From an uncultured Eubacteriales bacterium (GTDB taxonomy: Bacteria > Bacillota > Clostridia > Lachnospirales > Lachnospiraceae): a stretch of DNA of 64,000 nt. Positions 33,403 to 42,432 of this stretch are shown here, piece after piece. The stretch is taken from assembly GCA_951800645.1 (NCBI GenBank), contig CATOIK010000008.1, positions 1-64,000 of the forward strand, in the 5' to 3' direction. Both the position numbers and the translations under genes were made by a program. Position 1 is the stretch's first letter. Every line of letters begins with the position of its first letter. Below the pieces are notes generated by a model. That model had not been told where the DNA came from and did not search any database. It saw only the letters and a list, made by a program, of their open reading frames with translations.

Positions 33403-35790
33403 GTGGAAGATCAGGCAAAGGACACGAAGGAGCAGGCGGAAAGTTTGGCAGCAAAAAGAGGCATAAAAATATCGGTGCGCAGCCTGGTGGAATTTGTCAT
33501 GCGGGGCGGAGACATCGACAACCGAAGGACCTCCGGCGCAGAGAAGGATGCTATGCAGGCGGGAAGCCGGATTCACCGGAAGATTCAGCGGCGCATGGGG
33601 GCAGATTACCGGGCAGAAGTGCCTCTTCGCCATGTGGTGGAGGAGGACTGCTACCAGATTGTGATAGAAGGCCGGGCAGACGGCATTATTGAGAATCCTG
33701 CAGAAGTGGTTATCGATGAAATCAAGGGGATGTATCTGGATGTGGCCCGGCTGGAAAAGCCTATTCTGGTTCATCAGGCCCAGGCTCTGTGCTACGGCTA
33801 TATCTACTGTTATACCCATGAACTGCCGGGAATCGGGATTCAGGTCACCTACTGCAATATAGAAACCGAGGAAATCCGCCGGTTCCGGGAGGACTGGACC
33901 TGGGAGGAGTTAAAATCCTGGTTTGACGGGCTGATTCACGAGTATGTGAAGTGGGCGGAGTATTTATATCTTCATGGCCTGCGGAGGGAGGAATCTTTAA
34001 AGGCTCTGGAGTTTCCCTATGAATACCGGGAGGGGCAGCGGGAGCTGGCGGTATCGGTATATAAGTCTGTCAGCCGTGGAAAGAATCTGTTTATTCAGGC
34101 GCCTACCGGCATTGGAAAAACCTTGTCTGCAGTGTATCCGTCCTTAAAAGCCATGGGAGAGGGGATGGGGGAGAAGCTGTTTTATCTGACGGCCAAGACC
34201 ATTACCCGCAGCGTGGCGGAGGAGTGTTTTGGCCTTCTCAGAGACCGGGGGATGTATTTTTCTACAGTCACCATTACGGCGAAGGAAAAGCTGTGTCCCA
34301 TGGAGCGGACAGAGTGTAATCCGGACGCCTGTCCCTATGCAAAGGGCCATTATGACCGGGTCAATGATGCAGTTTTTGAGATTATCCATCAGGAGCGGGG
34401 CATCACCAGAGAGGTGGTGCTGGATTATGCAAAGCAGTTTTCTGTCTGCCCCTTTGAGTTTTGCCTGGACGTCAGCAACTGGGTGGATGGGATTATCTGC
34501 GACTACAACTATGTTTTTGACCCCAGCGCGAAGCTGAAACGGTATTTCGGCGACGGTGTAAGCGGGGATTATTTATTTCTGATTGACGAGGCCCATAACC
34601 TGGTGGGGCGGGCCAGAGAAATGTACAGCGCCCTTCTGGTGAAGGAGGATGTGCTGGCAGTGAAGCGGATCATAAAGGGGAAAAGTCCCAAATTGGAGCG
34701 GGCTTTGGAGCGGGTAAACAAAAGCCTTCTGGAACTGAAACGGGAATGTGAAAGCTGGCGGCTTTTAAAGGATGTCAACGGCATGGCTGCTCATCTGATG
34801 ACGGCCTTGGGAGAGATGGAAGGGTTTTTAGAAGAATATAAGGAGTTTGAGGGCCGGGATCTGGTACTGGATTTTTATTTTGAGGTGCGGCATTTTCTCA
34901 ACATGTATGAAGGTCTGGACGATAAATACCGGATTTACTGCGAGCTGGGGGCAGATGGGAATTTCCGGGTGCGGCTGTTTTGCATCGACCCGTCAGGAAT
35001 GCTTAAGGACTGCCTGGAAAAAGGCCGGAGTACCATATTCTTTTCCGCTACTTTGCTTCCGGTTCTGTACTATAAAAAGCTGCTTAGCGGAAATGAGGAG
35101 GACTATGCAGTCTATGCCAATTCCCCTTTTGACAGCGCCAATCGGCTGCTTTTAATCGGTGGGGATGTCAGCAGCCGCTATACCAGGCGGAACCGGGCAG
35201 AGTATGCCAAGGTGGCAGAGTATGTGGAAGCTCTGGCTTTAAGCCATAAAGGAAACTACCTGGTGTTCTTTCCCTCTTATCAGTATATGGAAGCAGTGGA
35301 GCGGCATCTTTCGGAAATGTCCCTGGGAGGCTATTCTTGGCGGATGCAGGAGGGGCATATGACGGAGGCCCAGCGGGAAGATTTTCTGGCGGATTTTGAG
35401 GTCAGCCGAAATCAGTCTTTCGTAGGACTATGTGTGTTGGGCGGGATTTTTTCTGAGGGAATTGATTTAAAAGAAGAACGGCTGGAAGGGGTCATGATCG
35501 TGGGGACCGGCCTTCCCATGGTCTGTACAGAACAGGAAATATTAAAGAATTATTTTGATGAACATGGAGAAAACGGCTATGATTATGCCTATCAGTATCC
35601 GGGCATGAACAAGGTGCTGCAGGCTGCCGGCCGGGTAATCCGGACAGCCAGAGACAGGGGGGTGATTCTTTTGCTGGACGACCGTTTCCTCAGGCCGGAT
35701 GTGCAGGAACTGTTTCCAAGAGAATGGTCTGAATACGGAGCAACTACACGCCGGACGGTGGAAGGATGGCTGAAACGGTTCTGGGAGTAG
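33403..35790 (+). CDS. PD-(D/E)XK nuclease fused to XPD/DinG-type Fe-S helicase
   Basis: This protein has 795 residues. Residues 1-190 look like a RecB/Cas4-type nuclease: GRADGI, the DEIKG motif at about 106-110 and HQAQALCYGYIYC. From about 225 a superfamily 2 helicase of the XPD/DinG group follows, with Walker A APTGIGKT (about 235-242), four cysteines in the Fe-S region (CPMERTEC...C at about 297-311 and CPFEFC near 350) and a DEAH box (about 395). It probably acts in DNA repair, unwinding and cutting. The start is GTG at 33403 after AGGAGAG. The gene stands alone on its strand; a LysR gene converges on it. Confidence 0.85.
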   Translation: MEDQAKDTKEQAESLAAKRGIKISVRSLVEFVMRGGDIDNRRTSGAEKDAMQAGSRIHRKIQRRMGADYRAEVPLRHVVEEDCYQIVIEGRADGIIENPAEVVIDEIKGMYLDVARLEKPILVHQAQALCYGYIYCYTHELPGIGIQVTYCNIETEEIRRFREDWTWEELKSWFDGLIHEYVKWAEYLYLHGLRREESLKALEFPYEYREGQRELAVSVYKSVSRGKNLFIQAPTGIGKTLSAVYPSLKAMGEGMGEKLFYLTAKTITRSVAEECFGLLRDRGMYFSTVTITAKEKLCPMERTECNPDACPYAKGHYDRVNDAVFEIIHQERGITREVVLDYAKQFSVCPFEFCLDVSNWVDGIICDYNYVFDPSAKLKRYFGDGVSGDYLFLIDEAHNLVGRAREMYSALLVKEDVLAVKRIIKGKSPKLERALERVNKSLLELKRECESWRLLKDVNGMAAHLMTALGEMEGFLEEYKEFEGRDLVLDFYFEVRHFLNMYEGLDDKYRIYCELGADGNFRVRLFCIDPSGMLKDCLEKGRSTIFFSATLLPVLYYKKLLSGNEEDYAVYANSPFDSANRLLLIGGDVSSRYTRRNRAEYAKVAEYVEALALSHKGNYLVFFPSYQYMEAVERHLSEMSLGGYSWRMQEGHMTEAQREDFLADFEVSRNQSFVGLCVLGGIFSEGIDLKEERLEGVMIVGTGLPMVCTEQEILKNYFDEHGENGYDYAYQYPGMNKVLQAAGRVIRTARDRGVILLLDDRFLRPDVQELFPREWSEYGATTRRTVEGWLKRFWE

Positions 35791-35801
35791 ATGGAGCAGG
35801 A

Positions 35802-36677
35802 TTAAAGCATCTCCATAAACTGCTTTGCAGCCTGAGACAACGGAATATTCTCATTGTAGGCTGCCACCATCTGGCGGGTTGGAAGCTGTTCTTCCAGCTT
35901 TACTGCAAACAGGGTCTTGTCATCTGCCGGGATGCAGTAGTCGGGAACAAAGGCGATGCCTAAGCCGATGCGGGCCAGATCAATCAGCAGGTCATTGCTG
36001 GAAAGCTCAATCTCCGGCACCAGATCCAGTTGATGCCGCTGGAACATGCTGTGGAGGAATTCGCTGGTGGTGCTTTTCCGGTCCAGCATCAGGATGGGAT
36101 GGGTCTGCAGCTCCTGAAGGGATACGGTCTTGTTTTTTAAAGAAGCGTAGTCCTCGTTGGCTACGAAAACATCGTGGAATTCGTGAATAATGCGCACATT
36201 CTGGGTGTTGGACAGACCGGAGTTAGGGTAGTTGGTAATGGCAAAGTCCACCTGACCGGATTCCAGCAGCTTGGCGCAGGCAATGGAGGTCTGGTTGGTA
36301 ACCTTGATGTGGACATTGGGATAGCGGCGATGGAAGTCCTTTAAGTAGGGGATTAAGTAGTAGCGGCAGATGGTATCGCTGGCGCCGATGCGCAGCTGGC
36401 CGCCGTTTAAGGTGTTGGCCTCTAAAAGCTGGTTTTCCCCCTGCTTGATTAAGTTCATGGCCGGTTCAATATGCTTTAATAAAATCTCACCTTCCGGTGT
36501 CAACTGGACCCGCTTGGTGCTGCGGATGAAAAGAGGCTGGTTCAGCTTCTTTTCCAGTACCTTGATGGACTGGCTGACTGCAGACTGGGAGATAAAAAGC
36601 TGTTTGGATGCTTCGGAGAAGCTTAAGGTGTTGGCTACATGGTAGAATACTTTGTAGAGCTCGTAATTGATGTCCAT
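35802..36677 (-). CDS. LysR-family transcriptional regulator
   Basis: This 291-residue protein has an N-terminal winged helix (YEVFYHVANTLSF-type start, SQSAVSQSIKVLEKKL recognition helix) and a C-terminal effector-binding domain. It is divergent from pepD with a 139-bp spacer that carries ACATATTTA twice, 14 bp apart (36697 and 36711). LysR proteins usually regulate a divergent neighbour, so pepD is a possible target. AAGGAGG precedes the start on the minus strand. Confidence 0.9.
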   Translation of the reverse strand: MDINYELYKVFYHVANTLSFSEASKQLFISQSAVSQSIKVLEKKLNQPLFIRSTKRVQLTPEGEILLKHIEPAMNLIKQGENQLLEANTLNGGQLRIGASDTICRYYLIPYLKDFHRRYPNVHIKVTNQTSIACAKLLESGQVDFAITNYPNSGLSNTQNVRIIHEFHDVFVANEDYASLKNKTVSLQELQTHPILMLDRKSTTSEFLHSMFQRHQLDLVPEIELSSNDLLIDLARIGLGIAFVPDYCIPADDKTLFAVKLEEQLPTRQMVAAYNENIPLSQAAKQFMEML

Positions 36678-36696
36678 TATTAGTCCTCCTTATAAA

Positions 36697-36719
36697 ACAT
36701 ATTTAGTTTAACATATTTA
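36697..36719. promoter_or_regulatory. Direct repeat in the lysR-pepD spacer
   Basis: ACATATTTA occurs at 36697-36705 and 36711-36719, in the divergent spacer. Its position fits a LysR binding region, but the T-N11-A hallmark was not evident. Confidence 0.35.
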
Positions 36720-36816
36720 TAATGGAGATGTAAAGAGGAAAAGTCCCATAGCCGAAATATCCTACTTGTGTTACAATAGAAGAAATGACAGGAAATGAAA
36801 ACAGGAGGAAATAGAT

Positions 36817-38256
36817 ATGGCTGTATTAAATCATTCAATCCCAATCTTCAGATATTTTGAGGAAATCTGCCAGATTCCCCACGGCTCCTTTGAGGAGCAG
36901 CGGGTGGCAGATTATGTGGAACAGTTTGCAAAAGAGAAGGGGCTTTCTGTTGTGCGGGATCAGATGAACAATCTGGTGATTTATAAGGACGGTTCTGCAG
37001 GAAAAGAAAATCTGCCGCCGCTGATGCTGCAGGCTCATATGGATATGGTAAATGAAAAGAACCAGGGCTGCAGCCATGACTTTTCTGCAGATCCGCTGGA
37101 CCTCTATGTAGAGGACGGCTGGCTTCGTGCCAGAGGCACTACTTTAGGAGGCGATGACGGCTATGGCGTGGCTTACATGATGGCCCTTCTGGCAGACGAT
37201 ACTCTGGTTCATCCGCCCTTAGTCTGCGTGTTTACGGTGCAGGAGGAAGTGGGGCTTTGCGGCGCCATGGGCCTGGATCCGGCGCTTTTAAAGGCAGACA
37301 GGCTGATCAACCTGGATGCAGATGTAGAGGGAAATGTGTTCGTATCTTCCTCCGGCGGCCGGGATGTGCTGGTTACCAGACATTTAGACTGGCTGAAAAA
37401 TGATGCAGCCGTTTATGAGCTGGACATCAAGGGACTGTTAGGCGGCCACTCCGGCGGAGAGATTCATAAAGAGCGGGGCAATGCCAACAAGATTGCAGCC
37501 CGGATACTGCTGTCTATGCTGCGGGCAGGTCTGGATGTGCAGCTGACAGATTTTACCGGCGGCCTGAAGGACAATGCAATTCCCAGAGAGTGCAGATGCA
37601 CCTTTGCCAGCGCTTCCGGGGAAGAAGCTCTGCAGGCAGTGGTGGAACAGTGCCGGAAGGATTTGAAGGAGGAACTGGCTTTCAGTGACAGCGGCCTTCA
37701 GATAAATCTGACAGAGGGCGGCCATAAGGCAGAAACCGCAGTAAGCCGGGCAGATACTGCTTCTGTGGTATCCCTTATGTTTCTGGCGCCTAACGGGATG
37801 CAGGCCAAATCCATGGCTATTGAGGGACTGACTACCGTTTCTCTGAACCTGGGTGTAGTGCGGATAACAGACGGCAGTCTGGTGCTTCATTTTTCCCTTC
37901 GTTCTCCGATGTTAAGCGCAAGGGAAGAACTGACCTGGAAGCTGGAGCTGCTTTCCAAGGTGTATGGAGCTGAGTGTCAGGTAAAGAACGATTATCCCGG
38001 CTGGAATTATGATGACGCATCGGCTCTCAGAAAGGCCTTTGCAGAATATTATGAGAATGCTGCCGGAAAAGCCATTGTGGAGGAAGCTACCCACGGCGGT
38101 CTGGAAACCGGCGTGTTTAAGGGATATAATGAGAACCTGGACATCATCTCCGTAGGACCGGAGATTTTGGATCTGCATACGCCGGATGAGCGGATGAACC
38201 TGGAGTCCTTTGTGCGGGTTTATGATATTTTGAGAGGATTTATTGAGACACTATAA
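36817..38256 (+). CDS. pepD: Aminoacyl-histidine dipeptidase (peptidase M20, PepD-like)
   Basis: This 479-residue cytosolic zinc peptidase has metal-binding motifs LQAHMDMV, GGDDGYG and EEVGLCGA, and a lid domain in the middle. It should hydrolyse dipeptides such as carnosine-type Xaa-His. The start has AGGAGG upstream. Another MATE gene follows 23 bp later, in the same direction. Confidence 0.93.
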   Translation: MAVLNHSIPIFRYFEEICQIPHGSFEEQRVADYVEQFAKEKGLSVVRDQMNNLVIYKDGSAGKENLPPLMLQAHMDMVNEKNQGCSHDFSADPLDLYVEDGWLRARGTTLGGDDGYGVAYMMALLADDTLVHPPLVCVFTVQEEVGLCGAMGLDPALLKADRLINLDADVEGNVFVSSSGGRDVLVTRHLDWLKNDAAVYELDIKGLLGGHSGGEIHKERGNANKIAARILLSMLRAGLDVQLTDFTGGLKDNAIPRECRCTFASASGEEALQAVVEQCRKDLKEELAFSDSGLQINLTEGGHKAETAVSRADTASVVSLMFLAPNGMQAKSMAIEGLTTVSLNLGVVRITDGSLVLHFSLRSPMLSAREELTWKLELLSKVYGAECQVKNDYPGWNYDDASALRKAFAEYYENAAGKAIVEEATHGGLETGVFKGYNENLDIISVGPEILDLHTPDERMNLESFVRVYDILRGFIETL

Positions 38257-38279
38257 AGAGAAGATACTGAGGTGCGGCA

Positions 38280-39659
38280 GTGAACAGTTTGAAACGGTTA
38301 TTCGGGCAGGTTGACATGACAGAGGGAAGACCCTGGGAGAAGATCCTTCTCTTTACCATTCCCATGATTATCGGCAATGTGGCCCAGCAGCTTTACAATA
38401 CGGTGGACAGCATCGTGGTGGGACGATATGTAGGAGACAATGCTCTGGCTGCGGTTGGAAGCGCCAGTCCCATCTTAAACCTGCTTTTGGTGCTGTTTAT
38501 CGGCATCTCCATGGGCGCCAGCATTATGGTGTCCCAGTATTTCGGATCCAGGGACCGGGAAAACCTGTCCCGGACCATCGGCAGTGTGCTGACGCTGACG
38601 GCAGCCTCTGCTGTATTTCTGCTAATTGCAGGCTCAGCTTTGATCCGGCCTGTGCTGGAGGTTTTAAACACCCCGGCCAGCATCATCGACTGGTGTTCAG
38701 ATTATCTGTTTATTATGATGTACGGCATTGCCGGAGTCGCTTACTATAACATTCTCTGCGGCGTGCTGCGGGGACTGGGAGATTCCTTTTCTGCCCTGTT
38801 GTATCTGATGATTGCCACAGTGATAAACATTGTGCTGGATTTGTGGTTTGTGGCAGGCCTTGGTATGGGGGTGGCCGGAGTGGCTTTGGCTACGGTCATT
38901 GCCCAGATGTTTTCGGCTGTGCTGTGCTTTTTAAAGCTGCGGCGTATGACCCATCTGTTTGACATGAAGCTTTCCTATCTAAAACCGGATAAGGAAAATA
39001 TTCTGACTGTGGTGCGGCTGGGGGTGCCCAGCGGCGTGACCCAGGCTATCTTTTCTCTTGCTATGGTAGTGGTGCAGTCTCTGACCAACAGCTTCGGGGA
39101 AATGGTGATTGCAGCCAATGTTATCATCATGCGGGTGGACGGCTTTGCCATGATGCCTAACTTTTCCTTTGGAACGGCCATGACAACCTATTCCGGCCAG
39201 AATGTGGGGGCCAAGAATTTAAAGCGGGTGCACCAGGGGGCAAAACAGGGCACCTTGATTGCAGTAGGCACCTCTGCTGCTATTACAGCGGTGATTTTGC
39301 TGTTTGGCCGCCATCTGATGGCGATTTTTACCAGCACTTCGGAGTTAGTGGCATTGAGTAATAACATGATGCGGATCCTGGCTGCCGGTTACTTGGCTAT
39401 GGCGGTAACCCAGAGCCTGTCCGGCGTGATGCGGGGAGCGGGAGATACCATGACGCCTATGTGGATTTCTCTGATTACCACAGTGGCTATCCGGGTTCCT
39501 TTAGCTTACGGCATTGCTTATCTGACCCGGTCTCCGGAAATGCCTGGTGGCTGGTACGGATGTATCTGGGTGTCTCTGTTATCTTCCTGGGTGCTGGGAG
39601 CTGTGATTACGGCTCTCTTTTACCGGTGGGGCAGATGGGAAAAACGGGCCCTGAAATAA
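38280..39659 (+). CDS. MATE-family efflux transporter
   Basis: This 459-residue membrane protein has twelve predicted segments; the MATE signature (TIPMIIGNVAQQLYNTVDSIVVGRY and LRGLGDSFSALLY) is intact. It probably exports a small cationic compound using an ion gradient. It starts with GTG at 38280 after GAGGTG. It shares the family but not close sequence with the MATE gene at 5652. Substrate unknown. Confidence 0.9.
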   Translation: MNSLKRLFGQVDMTEGRPWEKILLFTIPMIIGNVAQQLYNTVDSIVVGRYVGDNALAAVGSASPILNLLLVLFIGISMGASIMVSQYFGSRDRENLSRTIGSVLTLTAASAVFLLIAGSALIRPVLEVLNTPASIIDWCSDYLFIMMYGIAGVAYYNILCGVLRGLGDSFSALLYLMIATVINIVLDLWFVAGLGMGVAGVALATVIAQMFSAVLCFLKLRRMTHLFDMKLSYLKPDKENILTVVRLGVPSGVTQAIFSLAMVVVQSLTNSFGEMVIAANVIIMRVDGFAMMPNFSFGTAMTTYSGQNVGAKNLKRVHQGAKQGTLIAVGTSAAITAVILLFGRHLMAIFTSTSELVALSNNMMRILAAGYLAMAVTQSLSGVMRGAGDTMTPMWISLITTVAIRVPLAYGIAYLTRSPEMPGGWYGCIWVSLLSSWVLGAVITALFYRWGRWEKRALK

Positions 39660-39689
39660 GGCAGAACAGATTATATGGGAGAAGGGACA

Positions 39690-40643
39690 ATGATTGATAA
39701 ATATGGGAGACAGATTACCTATCTGCGGCTGTCTGTAACGGAGCTGTGCAATCTGCGGTGCCGTTATTGTATGCCGGCAGAAGGAATCTGTAAGAAAGAC
39801 CATAGCCAGATGATGACAGAGGAGGAGATTGTGCTGGCTGTAAAGGCGGCGGCGTCTTTGGGAGTACGGAAGCTGCGGATTACCGGAGGGGAGCCGCTGG
39901 TAAAGAAAAACATTCTTTCTATCTGTGAGAAGACTGGGGCGGTGAAAGGGATTCAGGAGGTGTGCCTGACTACTAACGGCATTCTTCTGCCGGAAATGGC
40001 AAAGGATTTACGCAGGGCCGGAGTCAGCCGGGTAAATATCAGCTTAGATACATTGAATCCGGAACGGTATGCCTATATTACCAGAATAGGCAGTCTTAAA
40101 CAGGCCATGGCCGGGATTGAGGCGGCTTTGGCTGCTGGTTTTGAAAGGGTAAAGATCAATGCGGTTTTAATCGGCGGCTTCAATGACGGTGAAATCCGTG
40201 ATCTGGCAGGGCTGACCTGCCGGTATCCGCTGGATGTGCGTTTTATTGAGCTGATGCCCATGAGTGGAAGCCGGGAGTTTGGGGAGGATTCCTACCTTCC
40301 CGGAACTGCGGTTTTAGACCGGATTCCGGAGCTTGAGCCGGCGTCTGCAGACGGCGGCGTAGCCCGGCTTTACCGGATACCTGGAGGCAAGGGGCAGGTT
40401 GGCTTGATCAGCCCGGTCAGCGCTCATTTCTGCGGCCTCTGCAACCGGCTTCGGCTGACGGCTGACGGTAAAATCAAGCCCTGCCTTCATTCCTCAGCAG
40501 AGTATTCGATCCGGGGGCTGGATGAAGCAGGAATGAGAGCACAGTTTTTGCGGGCTATGGAAGAAAAACCGGCCTGGCACGGAGAATTGTCAGCCAAGTG
40601 TCCCAGCCAGGCAGGACGGAGCATGAACCAGATTGGCGGATAG
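39690..40643 (+). CDS. moaA: GTP 3',8-cyclase MoaA
   Basis: This 317-residue radical SAM enzyme carries out the first step of molybdopterin synthesis, GTP to 3',8-cH2GTP. The N-terminal SAM cluster is CNLRCRYC (Cys20, 24, 27); the C-terminal second 4Fe-4S cluster uses the CGLCNRLR cysteines and a later Cys in KPCLHS. ATG at 39690 has GGGAGAAGGG upstream; the longer frame from 39675 has none. MoaC and MoaD are not in the window. The next gene completes other cofactor steps. Confidence 0.93.
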   Translation: MIDKYGRQITYLRLSVTELCNLRCRYCMPAEGICKKDHSQMMTEEEIVLAVKAAASLGVRKLRITGGEPLVKKNILSICEKTGAVKGIQEVCLTTNGILLPEMAKDLRRAGVSRVNISLDTLNPERYAYITRIGSLKQAMAGIEAALAAGFERVKINAVLIGGFNDGEIRDLAGLTCRYPLDVRFIELMPMSGSREFGEDSYLPGTAVLDRIPELEPASADGGVARLYRIPGGKGQVGLISPVSAHFCGLCNRLRLTADGKIKPCLHSSAEYSIRGLDEAGMRAQFLRAMEEKPAWHGELSAKCPSQAGRSMNQIGG

Positions 40644-40673
40644 GCGGGACTAGGCGGCAGGAAAGGACAGAAT

Positions 40674-41588
40674 ATGAATCAGACGGCAGCAGTGATCACC
40701 ATAAGCGACAAGGGGGCAAGGGGGGAACGGATTGACACCAGCGGCCCGGCTCTTTGCCGGTTACTGGAGGAAGAAGGATTTCAGGTAGCTTACCGGGCTT
40801 TGATTCCGGACGAGAGAGAGCAGATTCAGGCGGAGCTGATACGATGTGCCGACGAACAGAAGATCTCTCTGATTCTGACAACCGGAGGAACCGGATTTTC
40901 TCCAAGGGATGTGACGCCGGAGGCGGCTCTGGCAGTAATAGAGCGGAAGACTCCCGGTATTCCGGAAGCGATGCGTGCGGAAAGCATGCGGATTACCCCA
41001 AAGGGATGTCTTTCCCGGAGCGTGGCAGGAATCCGGGGCAGCAGCCTGATTATTACGCTGCCAGGCAGTGAAAAGGCAGCCAGGGAAAACCTTCTGGCGG
41101 TGCTTAAGCCGGTAAAGCACGGACTGGATATGCTGTTGTCATCCGGTTCTGCAGACTGCAGCGAGCCGGCTGCAGGCCGGGGGACGGATACGGTTTCTGC
41201 TGAAAAAGCTCCGTCTATGGATGCCTGGATGCGGGAGGCCAAAGCCCATGAAAGCGCCGGCCAGTGCGGCATGTATCTGTTTCACAATGGAGTGGTGCGG
41301 GAGACGGCGAAGGCAAAGGTGCGGGAAGGATGGTCTGACGCCCGGTCTGTGACAGGAATGGTGTTTTCTTATGACGCAGAGAAGGTGGAGGACGCCATAG
41401 CTGCAGCTTATCAGTTCCCCGGCATTTATTATGTGAGGGTGTGGCTGGCTGAAGGGCGCCTTTTTGTTGGGGATGATATTATGCTGGTGCTGATTGGCGG
41501 AGATATTCGTCCTCATGTGGTGGAGGCCCTGCAGGGATTAGTAGGAAGACTGAAAGAAACCTGTGTGAAAGAAGAAGAGATATACTAG
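40674..41588 (+). CDS. MogA molybdopterin adenylyltransferase fused to MoaE-like domain
   Basis: This 304-residue protein has residues 1-160 as MogA/MoaB-type (TTGGTGFSPRDVTPEA, GSRS-like loop) and residues 185-304 as a MoaE-like fold (FVGTVR-type positions diverged, VGDDIMLVLIGGDIRPH, ending KETCVKEEEI). The C-terminal part has weak resemblance to the large subunit of molybdopterin synthase; key lysines may be shifted. It lies 30 bp after moaA, so both act in molybdenum cofactor synthesis. The fusion would couple two steps that are separated by MoaD thiolation. Confidence 0.7.
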   Translation: MNQTAAVITISDKGARGERIDTSGPALCRLLEEEGFQVAYRALIPDEREQIQAELIRCADEQKISLILTTGGTGFSPRDVTPEAALAVIERKTPGIPEAMRAESMRITPKGCLSRSVAGIRGSSLIITLPGSEKAARENLLAVLKPVKHGLDMLLSSGSADCSEPAAGRGTDTVSAEKAPSMDAWMREAKAHESAGQCGMYLFHNGVVRETAKAKVREGWSDARSVTGMVFSYDAEKVEDAIAAAYQFPGIYYVRVWLAEGRLFVGDDIMLVLIGGDIRPHVVEALQGLVGRLKETCVKEEEIY

Positions 41589-41596
41589 AGAATAAA

Positions 41597-41632
41597 AAGG
41601 GATGGAACAGGCTGCTCCATCCCTTGCGTTTT
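41597..41632. terminator. Terminator between mogA-moaE and luxS (convergent)
   Basis: AAGGGATGGA (41597-41606) pairs with TCCATCCCTT (41616-41625) around a 9-base loop; GCGTTTT follows on the plus strand and AAAAA precedes (T-run for the minus strand), so it may act in both directions. Confidence 0.75.
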
Positions 41633-41634
41633 GC

Positions 41635-42129
41635 TTATTCAGGTGTTTGATCCGCTGGATAGATCAACCGGTCATCGGCGATGTTGTCCAGCACTTCCCG
41701 CAGATATTTATCTGCTAAATACTTTGCCATATTCAGGTTCATATCCTGATAGTTTCCGCAGTCTTTGGCGCAGGCGCCCGGCACTTCTCCCTGGTAGTCC
41801 CGGATAAAGACAAACAAATCCCGCATCAGCGGCACAATATCCTGAGAACTGTAGTCCCCGGCTATCAGAAGATAAAAGCCGGTTCTGCAGCCCATGGGGC
41901 CAAAGTAGATGATTTTCTCTCCAAACAGCGGGTGATTCCGCAGAAAAGTAGCAGCCAGATGCTCAATGGTGTGCATCTCCGCCGTATTCATGACCGGCTC
42001 AAAGTTGGGGCGGGTCATGCGCAGGTCAAAGGTGGTAATGACGGCATCCCCTGCCTTGTCCTTCCGGGAAACATACACCCCTGGCAGCAGCCTGAGGTGG
42101 TCGATTGTAAAGCTGGTTATCTTTTCCAT
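41635..42129 (-). CDS. luxS: S-ribosylhomocysteine lyase
   Basis: This 164-residue metalloenzyme splits S-ribosylhomocysteine into homocysteine and DPD, the precursor of autoinducer-2. Metal ligands are His53 and His57 (HTIEH) and Cys124 (DCGN); catalytic Cys81 lies in GCRTG. ATG at 42129 follows GGGAGGAATTTC; a longer frame to 42336 reads through the tRNA and is not real. Pfs is not in the window. Confidence 0.95.
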   Translation of the reverse strand: MEKITSFTIDHLRLLPGVYVSRKDKAGDAVITTFDLRMTRPNFEPVMNTAEMHTIEHLAATFLRNHPLFGEKIIYFGPMGCRTGFYLLIAGDYSSQDIVPLMRDLFVFIRDYQGEVPGACAKDCGNYQDMNLNMAKYLADKYLREVLDNIADDRLIYPADQTPE

Positions 42130-42161
42130 TCTGAAATTCCTCCCATTTGGTTGTGAAATAT

Positions 42162-42189
42162 AGAAAAAGCCTGGCACATACCAGGCTTT
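42162..42189 (-). terminator. Terminator of tRNA-Ala (minus strand)
   Basis: AAAGCCTGG (42166-42174) pairs with CCAGGCTTT (42181-42189); on the minus strand a TTTTTC run follows. Confidence 0.8.
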
Positions 42190-42194
42190 GTGAG

Positions 42195-42267
<73 letters not shown>

Positions 42268-42283
42268 ACGGAATCTGTAGTGT

Positions 42284-42312
42284 ATTATAGCATAGAACAG
42301 AACTTCTGTGAA
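42284..42312 (-). promoter_or_regulatory. tRNA-Ala promoter
   Basis: On the minus strand TTCACA (42312-42307) and TATAAT (42289-42284) are 17 bp apart. Confidence 0.7.
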
Positions 42313-42392
42313 CCCTAAAAATAATTTTTTTTCCAAAAGTTTACTTTTCGCAATTTAGTGAAAGTTTTTCTGTTAAGGCTGCTGAAATGTGT

Positions 42393-42410
42393 TAGAATAG
42401 AACTATTCTA
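42393..42410 (+). promoter_or_regulatory. Perfect palindrome over the -10 region of the membrane-protein gene
   Basis: TAGAATAGAACTATTCTA has 8-bp arms and a 2-bp centre. TAGAAT resembles a -10 box, so a dimeric repressor bound here could block transcription. It lies 22 bp before the ATG at 42433. Confidence 0.5.
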
Positions 42411-42432
42411 TTGTGAAGGAGAATGAAAATCT

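Noticed and set aside
33403-35790. Cas4 or other CRISPR component
   Set aside because: The nuclease domain is fused to a DinG/XPD-type helicase and there are no repeats or other cas genes in the window.
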